Assembly (NCBI GenBank): GCA_035041965.1
Contig: JAPYMA010001512.1
Location: 1 to 64,000, forward strand
Origin: Anisakis pegreffii
Lineage: Eukaryota; Nematoda; Chromadorea; Rhabditida; Anisakidae
Direction of reading: 5' to 3'
DNA: 64,000 bases
Shown here: positions 11,827-23,500 of the stretch, in pieces
Position numbering within the stretch: the stretch's first letter is position 1
Layout of the letters: every line of letters begins with the position of its first letter
Translations under genes and position numbers: made by a program
Notes under the pieces: generated by a model
The model's input: the letters and a program-made list of their open reading frames with translations, nothing else
Told to the model about the DNA's origin: nothing
The model's database searches: none

Positions 11827-12781
11827 ATTCTACAATAGGATAAATAATACTGTTTATGGTAATATCAATAATGATAATAGGAGAGTGAAGTGATTTATAG
11901 TTAATCAGCTGGCAGATGATTTCACAAATACAAATGCATGAAAATATTCAGTTATGTGAGCAGAAACTTATTCAGAGCTGAACGTGATCGTTGGTTGCAT
12001 GGAAGAATTTAGATTAGAATATCGATGTATTCTCGATCAGTGCTTCCACGAATAATAGTGATGATAATGATCGGATGATAACAACTGTGCTCTCCTTCAC
12101 TGATCAAACACTATCAGCTTTGAACGACACAAATAAGCCTTACAGCAACCGATTAAGCTCTTCGAACAATAACGTGAACGATGTTTCTCGCTCAATACTG
12201 AATTCTGAATATAGACAACATCATATGAACGCATTTGATTACGTTGCTTTCGTTTTTGATGACGTGTCCTTATTTGGGATGCGCGTAAACACATCAATGG
12301 ATTGAAATCTGTTTATGGAATTTTTGACAAAATTTTGATTGGATGCTTTCGATTGAAAAAGCAGACAGACGAACGACGTCTGTCAAACAAGCAGCTTATA
12401 CGAGTACATACGTATGTTTGTACATCATTTGCATAATCAACTTGCACACATAACCGAACTACGACTGAACTAGCATAGAGCTTCGATGGCACCATCCAGT
12501 TTTATTCTCCCATTATAAATATTCACTTATATTGTGACATAAAACAAAAAACTAACAATGATCGGTGAAAAAAAAAGTAAAGTATAAAGTAAAATAGCGT
12601 CAACATGCAAACAATCAAAAGCCTATATGCAACACAAGTGAAACCTTCATGTGCGCACACTTGGCCTTTTTACTTTTCTTATTTGCATCCTAATCGCTGA
12701 ATTCGAACAGAATCGGTCAAGCAACCCGTGTCTAAAGCATTCATTCCGGAGTAATTACTAATTCATACGGTTCGATGTGTG
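11827..12781. other. Upstream region of the DnaJ gene; no gene seen
   Basis: AT-rich spacer containing the presumed promoter of the minus-strand DnaJ gene. The short plus-strand frame at 12075-12305 has no splice or domain support. One copy of a dispersed repeat lies at 12473-12595. Confidence 0.4.
12473..12595 (+). repeat. Dispersed repeat, copy 1
   Basis: The block gcatagagcttcgatggc, then ccatccagttttatt, then tattcacttat, tgatcg and gtataaagtaaaa occurs in the same order and orientation at 29184-29314. The two copies are clearly homologous but with indels. Neither overlaps a recognised exon. Confidence 0.6.
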
Positions 12782-13030
12782 ATGGAACAAGATGAAACGT
12801 TTGAATTATCAACTTTCGACGGGAAGAAAGAACCCACTGAACTTTTAGAGGACAAGAAACGCATGCTGCACAGTGAAAATCGACAAAGTTCGATTCGCAA
12901 TGTGAACATCTTGAATTTTCGAACAGCCGAGAAAAACGCGGTATTTTCAAATTTTGTGACGACGAGCGTCACGAACACCACTCACTTTCTTTTTCAGACA
13001 AAGGGGGAAAAAGGCCAACTGTTTCGCTAG
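12782..13030 (+). CDS. Small open frame of unknown function
   Basis: An ATG-initiated frame of 82 codons encodes a polar peptide beginning MEQDETFELSTFDGKKEP, with Glu/Lys/Asp-rich content and no hydrophobic segment. It ends inside a hairpin (13013-13066). A splice-acceptor-like ttttcag at about 12991-12997 lies within it, and the opposite strand is also open. It may be a short gene, an exon or chance. No family recognised. Confidence 0.25.
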   Translation: MEQDETFELSTFDGKKEPTELLEDKKRMLHSENRQSSIRNVNILNFRTAEKNAVFSNFVTTSVTNTTHFLFQTKGEKGQLFR

Positions 13031-13310
13031 ACGGGTCCCGATCTCCGTTTCGCAAAACAGTTGGCCTGGTAACACCGCTCGATCGAGTTCAGCTTGCAAC
13101 TGCAGACGACTAACACCAAAAAGTGCAGAAGTCGGCAGGTTGCTGCCGAAGCCAGAGTGGCAAGGCGCTCACTCGTTGAGAATTTGAAAGAATTTAGCTA
13201 TCCAAAACCCATCCAAAAACCTTAGACCTCAAGCGTAAATATTGCGCCTCATCAAACCCTGTCCCGATCGTACGGCATTACACGAAAGAGCTATATGATA
13301 GCTCTTTCGT
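13013..13310. repeat. Two hairpins
   Basis: Arms ggccaactgtttcgc (13013-13027) and gcaaaacagttggcc (13052-13066) pair with one mismatch. At 13282-13310, acgaaagagctat and atagctctttcgt pair perfectly across a 3-base loop (atg). The DNA between them is locally GC-richer and has no open frame of note. Such compact palindromes could be element termini, transcript terminators or replication-slippage products. Confidence 0.6.
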
Positions 13311-13711
13311 CAGAACAACGACACGTTAAAGCTTTATACGTCCCTCATTCCTCGCAGAGGTTAATGAGGGTTTTACGATAATTACAGCAATAAATGTATC
13401 ATCACATTATCAATCATCACAATATCACAACATTCTTCTCGTCTGCTCCTTGCAATATTCTTTCGGTATTCCTGTTCATCTGCACCACGTCGTATTCGTT
13501 ATGTGTGTTATTGGTCGTCCATTTTCATCGCGTTACTCGTAACAGATTTCGAATACCCCTAAAAACTTACCTACAGTTTCAACTGTACGACCCTTTTTTC
13601 TTCACATTACCGGTTTTCTTTTTCATATAAATTTTTTTCTTAATCCGACGTTCATTTTGTGTTAAATGTACTTTAAAGTTATGTAAACTGTGAGAAACAA
13701 AGTTTCAAAAG

Positions 13712-13772
13712 TGGGGTTTGAACCTTGCCCTGCTGTGCGAAAACGCAGACCTTTACCACTATGCTACGACGC
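13712..13772 (-). repeat. tRNA-like SINE unit a
   Basis: Read on the minus strand from 13772, gcgtcgtagcatagtggt is followed by gcagggcaaggttcaaaccc. This is the spacing and consensus of the RNA polymerase III A and B boxes. The anticodon arm does not form a normal 5-bp stem with a 7-base loop and the acceptor stem is absent, so it is not a functional tRNA. Confidence 0.55.
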
Positions 13773-13964
13773 ATCTGTCACTACTACGTGCTATGAAATA
13801 GACAAAAATGGATTTCGAAAAAATTGCCATTTTTCCCCTCCTCCCTCTCTTTCCAATTTCAAAAATATTGAGAATGGCAGATCATAGTTTCTCATCAAGC
13901 ACCATAAGCCTTCAAAATCTCAAGGCTAGCAGTCAAATAGAATTCAGGACAAAAATTTCAAAAC

Positions 13965-14023
13965 CATAACTCGAACCTTGTTTTACCGTACGAAAATGGA
14001 GAGCTCTACCACTACGCTACGAT
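13965..14023 (-). repeat. tRNA-like SINE unit b
   Basis: Minus-strand copy related to unit a: atcgtagcgtagtggtagag for the A box and caaggttcgagtt for the B box. The side at higher coordinates also matches unit a: a gattttaaaaaactgcc tract corresponds to gatttcgaaaaaattgcc beside unit a. Confidence 0.5.
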
Positions 14024-14244
14024 GTAGCTACCATTACCACTTTCTTTGAACTAGATAAAAATAGATTTTAAAAAACTGCCTTCCTTTCTCTACCCTTTCT
14101 ACTTGAATTAAACAATTTTTAACTGAAAGTACATTTAACACAGAATGAACACCAAAGCATGAAAAAAATATATATATGAAAAAGAAAAAACCGGTAATCT
14201 GAAGTCAAAAGCGTTTTAAAATCATTCTGAACCTGAATGGGAAC

Positions 14245-14312
14245 TGGAGTTCGAATCTTCGTCTGATTACTGAAATGTACAGCATTACCACTGCACTAGA
14301 TTGCACCTTAAA
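14245..14312 (-). repeat. tRNA-like SINE unit c (diverged, outside the foldback)
   Basis: Third related unit just outside the right arm: on the minus strand ctagtgcagtggtaatg then gaagattcgaactcc. It is followed at higher coordinates by the same ggattccgaaaagaattgcc type tract. This shows the unit predates or spreads independently of the foldback arms. Confidence 0.4.
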
Positions 14313-14726
14313 TTTGCAGATACAACTAAGTGAAAGCGGATTCCGAAAAGAATTGCCGATTTTTCCCTTCCCTATGTTTAGAATTGCACAATTTTCTTCC
14401 AAAAGAACAATGCCTCACCCTCACAAACGCAAAACAGATAGATGCAAGTCTTTTTGGAAAAAAAGGAAAACTAATATATTCAAAATGGGAGAAAAACTGA
14501 AAACAAAAATCAAATAGAGAATGCTAAAACATTAGATAATAAGTACTTTTTGACGGAGTGATTGGTGCCTTGATCCACCACCAGTCTTCATGTTGATAAC
14601 GTCCATTGTGCACTCCTGATCGATGCCAACACAATCGATTGGATGAAATTTGTTATCATGATCACAAATAATGAATTCATATATTTGGTATTGAATGGAA
14701 ACGAAGCTCTGTTAATTCAGCATTAT

Positions 14727-15520
14727 TGGAGGTTAAAATTCTGCACGCAAAAACTAAGGATAAACGGCCACACAAATTTTTCCAACTACCTAATGGTTTT
14801 AAGAAAAGCGTATACATGGAATTTTCACAGTACACCCGAGGTTATCCGCCGCTGTCCATGAAGGTTATCCTCCAGGAAGTTTGACGGTACGAATGCCGGG
14901 TTCACCCGGAACCGAGATAGGATTTCTCCCTGGGTTATCCGCCCATTCTCCCGGCCGCCATGCATTCCCACACCAACATGGGTACTGGAAAACACCACAC
15001 ATGCGCTTCTAACATAGCTAAGAAACGAATGACAACAGGGTAAAACCCCTCAGTGGCCGTTTTGCCCAAGCTTTTGCGTGTGACAATAAGAACCAATAAA
15101 GTCCGAAGTAATGAAATTTTCCTAAACATTTTAAAAGGCAGCACACAAAAGTGAGGATAAACAGCCACACAAAGTTTTTTAACTACCTCAACGGTTTGAA
15201 AGAAGCGCAGACACGGAATTCTCATAGTACACCCGAGGTTATCCGCCGCTGTCCATGAAGGTTATCCTCCAGGAAGTTTGACGGTACGAATGCCGGGTTC
15301 ACCCGGAACCGGGATAGGATTTCTCCCTGGGTTATCCGCCCATTCTCCCGGCCGCCATGCATTCCCACACCAACATGGGTACTAGAAAACCCCACATCTG
15401 CGCCTCTAACTTAGTTAAGAAACAAATGGTAAAACGGGAAAATCCCTCGATGGCTGTTTTACCTCAGCTTATGCGTCTGACAATAGGGGCCAGCAAAAGA
15501 ATATATGAAATCCAAAACAA
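14727..15520. repeat. Tandem duplication, period 397 bp
   Basis: Two head-to-tail copies (about 14727-15123 and 15124-15520). The central block, starting acccgaggttatccgcc at 14834 and 15231, is almost identical over about 160 bases, while the outer parts are more diverged. It is much GC-richer than the window average and contains repeated ggttatcc(g/t)cc words and a gccgggttcacccgg foldback. Short open frames in it differ between copies, arguing against a conserved protein. Confidence 0.75.
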
Positions 15521-17558
15521 AAAGTTAACGAATCGACTAGCCTTTGAGGATGAGCTGAAGAGATTGGAACCACCGTTTCCCGAACTGGTAAGCTGTCGCC
15601 ACCTAATATGGTGATCCAAAGCGTTCAGCTGCCTAGAGTATACACATGCGAATGAAAATATGAATTAAAGATAAACAATCACGTAAAAACGCTTTCATAA
15701 GGCTACGAAAAACATCAACAACGATTGATAACGAACGGATTTAAAACATCTCAACGTACAAACTTTCTATTGCAATATTCGAGTGCGATTGAAAGATGAA
15801 ATTGAAAATTGTAACTTTAACTACACTTTTTGATGACGCAGTACCCGAATCCCCTATAATAACAAGCCCTAACAGCAGCAGTCATAGTAAAGGAACATTT
15901 TAAGATTGAATAATCCAGTGTAGCTCGAAAAATCCATGAAGTTCCACGAAAATTTAGAGATTTTTGTAAAAAATGCAATCTCTCTCAAAAAAAGTACTCG
16001 CACAGACATGAGATATTGCTAAAGTATTGAGTCTTTTCATATCTACCCGACTTCTGCTCTCTTTGTTCTAACGCTCTCTCGCCTATGTAATCGCACATGC
16101 GCTTTGTGGCTTCAAACTCCAATTGTAATTTTTTGCTATTCCGTTCACATTCTGCATTCATTAGTCGTGCTAATGAGAAAACCTTGTTTATGTGAGTAGT
16201 ATAAGGATAAGGATCATATTATCGTGTACTGATAAGTTCACTGATCTTAACAAAAGCAGTTGAAATACTCGAAATGTATTTTCTGAGCAGTCAGTGAATC
16301 TCCTGTAGGTACTACTAATGTACACGGGTATATTTCGGCCTCATCCGTCCAAATTAGTCTCGAGCTGTCACTCATAGCCAGGCTCCTTCCTGCTCCAGTT
16401 CGGGTTTATAATGAATGTTAGAATGCGCCCCGACTTTGTACTACCTTTTTTGTACCCGAGTTACACTTCGTAGAACCATTTCTGAACGAAAACGAAAGTT
16501 CTTCAAGGAGAGTATTCTTTATAAGACAGAACTGGGTCAGTGCATAGGAGTTGAAGCAAGGAAATCGTAACGCAAACCAACACTCTGAACGTATTCCTTT
16601 CAACTATTCGATCTGCGAAAGTCCACAAACACTAACACGAATTGATACGCATATACATGTAGTCTCATTCGGAAATACTGACGAAACATTCCGAATGGTA
16701 AGCGTTAATGGATGAGGATTAAAGAGTTAATGCAACCTCTTATAATGATTAACGCGAGCACTGGTCTGAATCGTGAACTTATTTGCATATTCGTATGAAA
16801 TTTGCGTTTATGCAACATGCAAAGTGACTTGGTAAAAATTTTAACGCGTCAAAACGTCGAAAAGGTCGTTGGTATTATCCATGATCGTCATTGTTCAGCA
16901 ATAATTTCTTTTGGGGTGGTGGAGTAGTGGTATTTTGGTGAGGGGTCTAAACAGTTGCGAGAATTTTGATGGAGCCAAAACCATGCATTGGACCGTTTCA
17001 ACGTGACTATATTCTGCAACGTTGTTCAACATGTGAGTTCCCGTGAAATTTCCACCTTTCAATAGCCATGGCTTCAAATTTCATTGACCGTGTCCTTGAG
17101 TTCAAACCTGTGATGCTTCGGAACTCAATCGAATATGTACGAGGCTTGAAAGCATTAGTTTTGCTAAGAATTGTTACATGCCACAACCGAAAAGAATTCC
17201 TGTTGCCAGCATTTCATTAGACCGATGAAGAAGTTTCTATCAAGCCTTTCAGAGCAAATTGAGAATTCGTATGTTTAGATAAAAGTGAAAGGAATCCTAA
17301 TCAATCAAGAATAGACTCATGTGCAAAGGAAAAGGTAATGATTTGTTACAAATTAATTGCAGTACACCCTAGTGGTGATGTAGGCGAATTTATTAGCCAA
17401 GATTATTTCTGACTCATCTGAAACCTACTTCACTTCACTGCAGAGATCTGCAAAAGCGTCAGTTTTATTTCTCAACACAACCTTTCATCCCCATTGATGT
17501 TCAAATTTGCAGTAAACGTGTCGTGTCCTACACCGGATGACAGTTGACTGACTGAGTA
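15521..17558. other. No gene seen
   Basis: AT-rich sequence ahead of the coiled-coil gene. The short open frames (for example 16418-16603 and 16895-17077, minus strand) lack splice context and recognisable motifs. The promoter of the downstream gene presumably lies here but no element can be pinned down. Confidence 0.4.
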
Positions 17559-20500
17559 ATGAGTGATTTTAAGGAACCAAACAAGAGGAATGCTAAGCAG
17601 TCAACTGAACGCAATAGTATCACAAAAGCGAAACCGATGCGAGCTGAAGAACTGCTTGAAGTAGTCCGGAAGCTTTCAGGTTGACTCAGCCTTCTTGAAT
17701 GGGTTCATGTATCAAATACGCATTACGGAATCCTCGATTAATGATCAAATTAGTGATCAAATAGTTTTGATCTACTATGATATCAAGTAATCAAAAATGA
17801 TTTGCATGAATAACATGAGCTTCACTAGGCGAAAATAGATTCACTAATAATAAGCCCGTTTCCATTGCATTCAAAAAGCACTCCATTATGCAAAAAGTTG
17901 AACTGGACAGCATTAAGATCATGAAACAGTGTTGTGGTATGCGATAGGTTTGACAAAAATCCAGTGAAATTGTCAAAATTTCAAAAATCTCTGCAAACGC
18001 TGCTTATGTTTTGCTTGAAACGATCTCTCAAATTTGAGGAATCTATGTGCCAACAATTGTAAATGGAATGTTATATTTCCTGCCGCAGGAAAAACAAGAC
18101 AATTATTCATCAAGGGCACAGAGCGATGTCTCTGATGCAGTGGTCTGTTTTTGATAATATAATGTTTGCCGAATAAAATCTTATTATGGTCATATATTTT
18201 TCGAAGATGAGTCCATTGATAATCCATGAATAAGACACTAGCAACTCGGAAACATGATATCCTCGCATGCAGTTCGACTTAGGGACCGAACTTCCAAACT
18301 GCTCGTTCGGAATCCGACCGTCGGAATCAGTTCCGACCGAGACTGTCGGATTTTTCTGACCGACCGTCGGTCGGATGCCATCATTACAGCACGGCATGGC
18401 TGCTCAACAATTTATCAAATGTATTTACAACGAAGTGATGGAGTTATGATGGAGTTTTACTGCAATAAAAGGCTTAAATTTATCTATGGGTTATTTGGAG
18501 CATATATTTGGAATCAGTTAGATGCAAGTTGATGTTTTCTGAGGTTTATGAGAGTTTTCAGCGACACTCACGAACGAACGACACACCGAGCACCAGCAGA
18601 ACGACATCAAGTGAAGAATCAACAAGAGCAAAAACTACGAGAGCCTTGAGCGATATTAGATTTCATTTAGCGCAGATCGAGAAACTTGTTGGAAGAAACG
18701 AAGTGTTGAAGGCTACACTGGTAAACATTTCGAACACTTAGCTTTCCTAGAACTATCGGGTTAAGTGCGAAAAAAGGTGAAGTACATCGCTTTTACACGG
18801 ATGACCATACTCGAAACCAACTTTACTGCAAAATTTAGTATGACCTTAATAGAACTGAAGTGCTGCAATCTTCTTGATCAGATAGCAGCGAGAAGTGTCC
18901 AAAAAGTTGTGTTCTGCATATTCTGCTGATGAGATGACACCTTCATAAATACAGCTTTATCCCTGAAAGTGAGCATAATTCGTCAATGACCAAGTCATTT
19001 GCAGAGAACCACTTCAGCCGATCATCCCGCTACACCTGCACAATCTCCAGCGTTTGGTAGCGAAATTAATAGTAAGGAACAAACAAATAGCAGCAAAGAT
19101 ATCAATCAAGGTATCGATCCTTTTCGAGGAAATCGTTCAGGTTTTAAGTCACCTCACAACAAGTCGCTACTCTTTACATAATATGTCATCAGTTATTAAT
19201 TATCTTTATCCTGTTTTGATTGAGAATCTATCTTCGTTTCATTTTTCTGCAAACTTTTTCTGCTTCAAATAATCAAGTCAAATTATCATTTAGCGAGTTT
19301 TGAATGAATCAATATCACTGATTGCACTACTCATCAATTTGATCATTTTAGATGAAAACATAGAAAAATTAAGAAACGCTTTGATTAGAGTGAGGCGTCT
19401 TCAAGCGCTCGAAGAAGCTGCAGATGGTCGAGAAGACTATCGCACGCTCATAACTGGTTAATGATCTCTCCCTTAACTTCAATTACCTTTTCATTGTGCT
19501 TATCCATCCTTTTCACCTCGAATTGTGTGTTATTTAACCATATTGTGTACAGATTCACTTCATAATAAGATAATTTTACGGCGATTGTTCACTGAGGAAG
19601 GATTGTTAATTCAAATTCCTTATCTGCTTCAAGATCTTGATTAAAGTTTGATCTAATTCAATGAAACGACTCAAAGAATCACTCAAAGTTTCAGCGATTT
19701 CCAACAGATCTACTTCCGTTTCACCAATAACTACCACTACAAGTAGTTCTTGTTCAACCGCATCTGCAGATACTGCAGACACTGCCGTCGGTAACTGCTA
19801 TTGAATGAATTTTCTTGCTTCTCGATGATTATTAAAAGATTTTTTGACTCCGGTTCCACCCGTCTTCATCTTATTCGGTGTTGAATTATGGCTATATGAT
19901 GCTTCGAATCTCCACAGAAGCTGTGGATGATGATGAGCTCATGAACAGGGCATTTTCGATTGGAAGGTTTTGTGACATCCTGTCTAATGATTAAATTAGA
20001 GTTTGAAACTTTCCGGTTTCCAAGTAATCCACTACGATGAGCGTGTATCTAGCGCAATGGTTCTCATAAGGGGTGAATTACCCATTTTGGGCAGTTTGGA
20101 GATGTCAAAGGGTAATGGATGGAGTCGGGAAATTAGGATTTTGTGCAATTCTTATATTATGATAAAAAGTCATTGTTTTCATTCGTTTTAAGTGGGTTTT
20201 CATTCTTTTCCTTATTGCTATAATCACTCTCATAGCTTTTATCACCAAAAATGTTTTCTTTTGATAATTTCTCGTTCATTTCATTCGACAGTTAAAATCA
20301 AATTCTCATTCTATAGAGTACACTTTATAATTGATTGTTTGACAGTCGAACGTTGCTGAGCAACAATATTCGATTGCTGTATTGTTGATTTCGGTTGTCA
20401 ACACTCGTCAACGCTTCCAGTAAATAGTACATGCTACAGAATGAGAAATTGATTCGAATTGTAAAGTGAAATGAGACGAAGTGAATGAGAAAAACTCATC

Positions 20501-23500
20501 AATAGAACGATATTCGCATGTAATAGCTGTGAGAGTGAATACAACACGTCTGAAAAGAATGAGAATCCATCTGAATCACTTTGAAGTGAGCATGTGACAG
20601 ACAATAGCTTTTTATGCAATCATAATCGATCACATGAATACTGAGGAACACGACGGTCTAAAGAGAATGCCCAGCGATGACGATTACCATCATGGATGTG
20701 CTGCTGATAAGATTGAACGTAACGGTCATCTGAACATAATATTTGCGATTTCCAAATTTAATAGGGTGGAGGGGGTGACGGCGGCCTGCCAGATCATTAA
20801 AAGAGGTAATGTAGCGCCCGAACGTGAGAACCACTGATCTGATTTAGCGTATATGCAGTCTTTTTTCAACCATATCATAATTAAATCCGAACAGCACTAA
20901 GCAGTGCATGTTCTCAGATGCTCCAGACAAATGGCTGAATGATTTAAAAGCAGAACTCGATTTGTTGAAGAAGCGACTCGATGGAATGCCTCAAAATTCC
21001 GACACACTCAGGTTGGACATAAACATTTTTGAGCAATCTTGTGACTTAAGAATCTATGCAATTTTGTCACTCTATCTAACAAGCATCGAAAGATCTAAGA
21101 TTTCTGATTTTTTTGGTAATTACTTGACGTATAATCTCGAAATAACAATATTAGAAGCATATGCATTCTTCACCTCAACCATAAAGATCCGTTGTATCTG
21201 AGAAGTATAAAATATGAATAAATCGCTGAGAAATGATTAGTGTACTGGTAGTTGAGAAATAGTGTAAGCAATTGCTGAAGGTGCACGACTATTGCTCTGC
21301 TGGAAATCAAATGGATATAATCAAATCACTCTTCATTTACACGTAGTGGTTGATAATCAGTGAATAAATTGATGAATAAGTTTCGAAGTGAAAAGAGTCC
21401 ACTGCAAATATCGCGAAAAGTATTATACATCTAGCTTATTCTTATTCAGCCAACCTAAGCTATCATAAACTTATTGACAGAACTTGAGCGCATTGCTGAC
21501 CTCAGCATAGACATTCACATATCCAAGCATTAAATGCTCTCAATTGTTAAAAAATTTCAGAGAGGAGAGAAACGAGAAATTGCCTGATCAAGTTGATGAA
21601 AAAGAATGTTCATATAAGCTTCCGCATCTTACTAAATCTGTACCGCTGGCACGTAACGATGACAGAATCATCATACCAAAATCAGCCGAAGGTATTCTCT
21701 AACATATTACGGTTTTTCATTGGTAATGGTAGGCGCAATTCCATGGAAGTCGATTTCAAAATCAGTTCTCGCGATCATGACGACAATTTCGAATCGATGA
21801 ACGTGTTCCACCCAAAAAAACCCTATCAAACATCCCGTTTACATTAGCTCACATTGGTGATAGCATCCGATCGACGACCAGTCGGAAAAATCCGACAATT
21901 TCGGTCGGAATTCCGACTGTCGGAATGATTCCGGATTCCGGACTTCAGCCGACACGAAACTTCGCTCAAATGCCATCACTAGATCACAGAGTTGGCAAAA
22001 TCCATCAACACGTTGAACCCGTTCATGCATCTATGCAACTGCTGAGCCGCATAGAAATTTATGATTTGTCAGCTAAATAGCTCATGAAATGAGCAGTTTC
22101 AGTGGATAACTTTAACTTGTTATAATAACCTCTCAAAAGATAGCGTTCTCCATCTCCTATAAACTTTTATAGATAAACGATTCTCCGACTTCTGTTCTCT
22201 CCTAAACGTAAAACATAAATCAGAACGTTTTTCACATGAGATGAATTCAGAGGTGAACGTGTGTTTATATTTGAGGGCTCGTATCGGATAGAACCTTGGA
22301 GGAGTTGAAAAAAGAGATGTTATCAGCTGAACGCGAACATCCAGCAAATGACAGGTGCGATTCCTTTCTCTTGAATGCTGCTCACTTCAACAATTCGGAC
22401 CGTATTTATTCATTAAACTCACGAATCTCTTTGCTTGTTAATTATTATAGAGGGAGTGTGCAATGAACATTTTTCGATTGCATTAAATTCTTTGATTGTA
22501 TTAAAAGCCCTTAGGAACATCGACAATGAGATACGAGATATGTTATACTGATAATATGCCAATAGATATGCCACGGAATGAGATATACCAGTCCTTTTTC
22601 GACCTCTTAAAGAACATTCAATATTTCTCGGGTCAACGGAACGGTAGAAATTAACATTCAGCTCAACAGATATTTCCCCAATGAAATGGATTACTCGTTG
22701 AATGGAAATGTATCCGGCCTATAGAAGGAATAACCAAGAAATAGAGTTTTTCGGAAGCATTCTTCTAATGTTTTAAAGATTTTTTGGGAACCTTTCAGTA
22801 ATTTCGACGAAACGGAAAGCGATGAAGAGAATGGTCGTCTGCGAAAAGCTGTTCGCTCGCAGAGTTTTACCGACCTGAAAACAGCGATTGAGGTGTGAAA
22901 TAGCCGAAAATAGTTATCTTTTGAAGTTGATTCCTGTGTTCTGTCCAATTTTGAGCTTCACTTCTGGACAATCAAACGCCCGTTTCTTTTCAGTCACTCA
23001 TTCAGAAGTGTTTCTCTCCCACTAGAACTGACCTATTCTCACTGATCAAGAAGATTTTATTTAAGTAACTATCAATGATCCACTGTACGTATTATCGATC
23101 GTGCTTATTAGTGTAACGCTATAATTTGTTGTTAATTAGAATGATGGTACAGTTATTTCACTCAATGAATATCGTCTTTCAGAGGTTATCAATAACAAGA
23201 ACATGAGTGAATGAATCAATCCGTCTCGAAGTGAACTGTCTCAAAATCGATTCATGATTCTTTCACAGCGTATATCTTGAATGTTTGAAAGTATCCAGAA
23301 AAAATGAAATTATTTCATTGGATGTTCACAATTCAGAGAGTAATTTGATTGGAATTTGTTGCTTATTGTATTTTATGAACGTGCACTCTTCAGCTTAGAG
23401 TTGTATTATAGTTACTATGTCTAATTTATTCGCATTGAGCAATTTTAATTCTTTCATTTATTTTATTCTTCCAGTAATCACACAATGATTCCGTTATCTA

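Larger units (their letters stand above)
13603..14204. mobile_element. Foldback element enclosing two tRNA-like segments
   Basis: Arms of about 75-80 bases at 13603-13675 and 14124-14204 are inverted copies. They share accggtttt, ctttttcatata, gttcatt and tgtgttaaatgtacttt in order, read inward on opposite strands. Between them lie two copies of a unit that on the minus strand carries an A-box-like (tagcatagtggta / tagcgtagtggtag) and a B-box-like (ggttcaaaccc / ggttcgagtt) sequence. A nonautonomous element built around a tRNA-derived sequence is the best reading. No transposase is present. Confidence 0.55.

Noticed and set aside
13712..14312. tRNA genes
   Set aside because: The units have A- and B-box-like sequences but no proper anticodon or acceptor stems, so they are tRNA-derived repeats.
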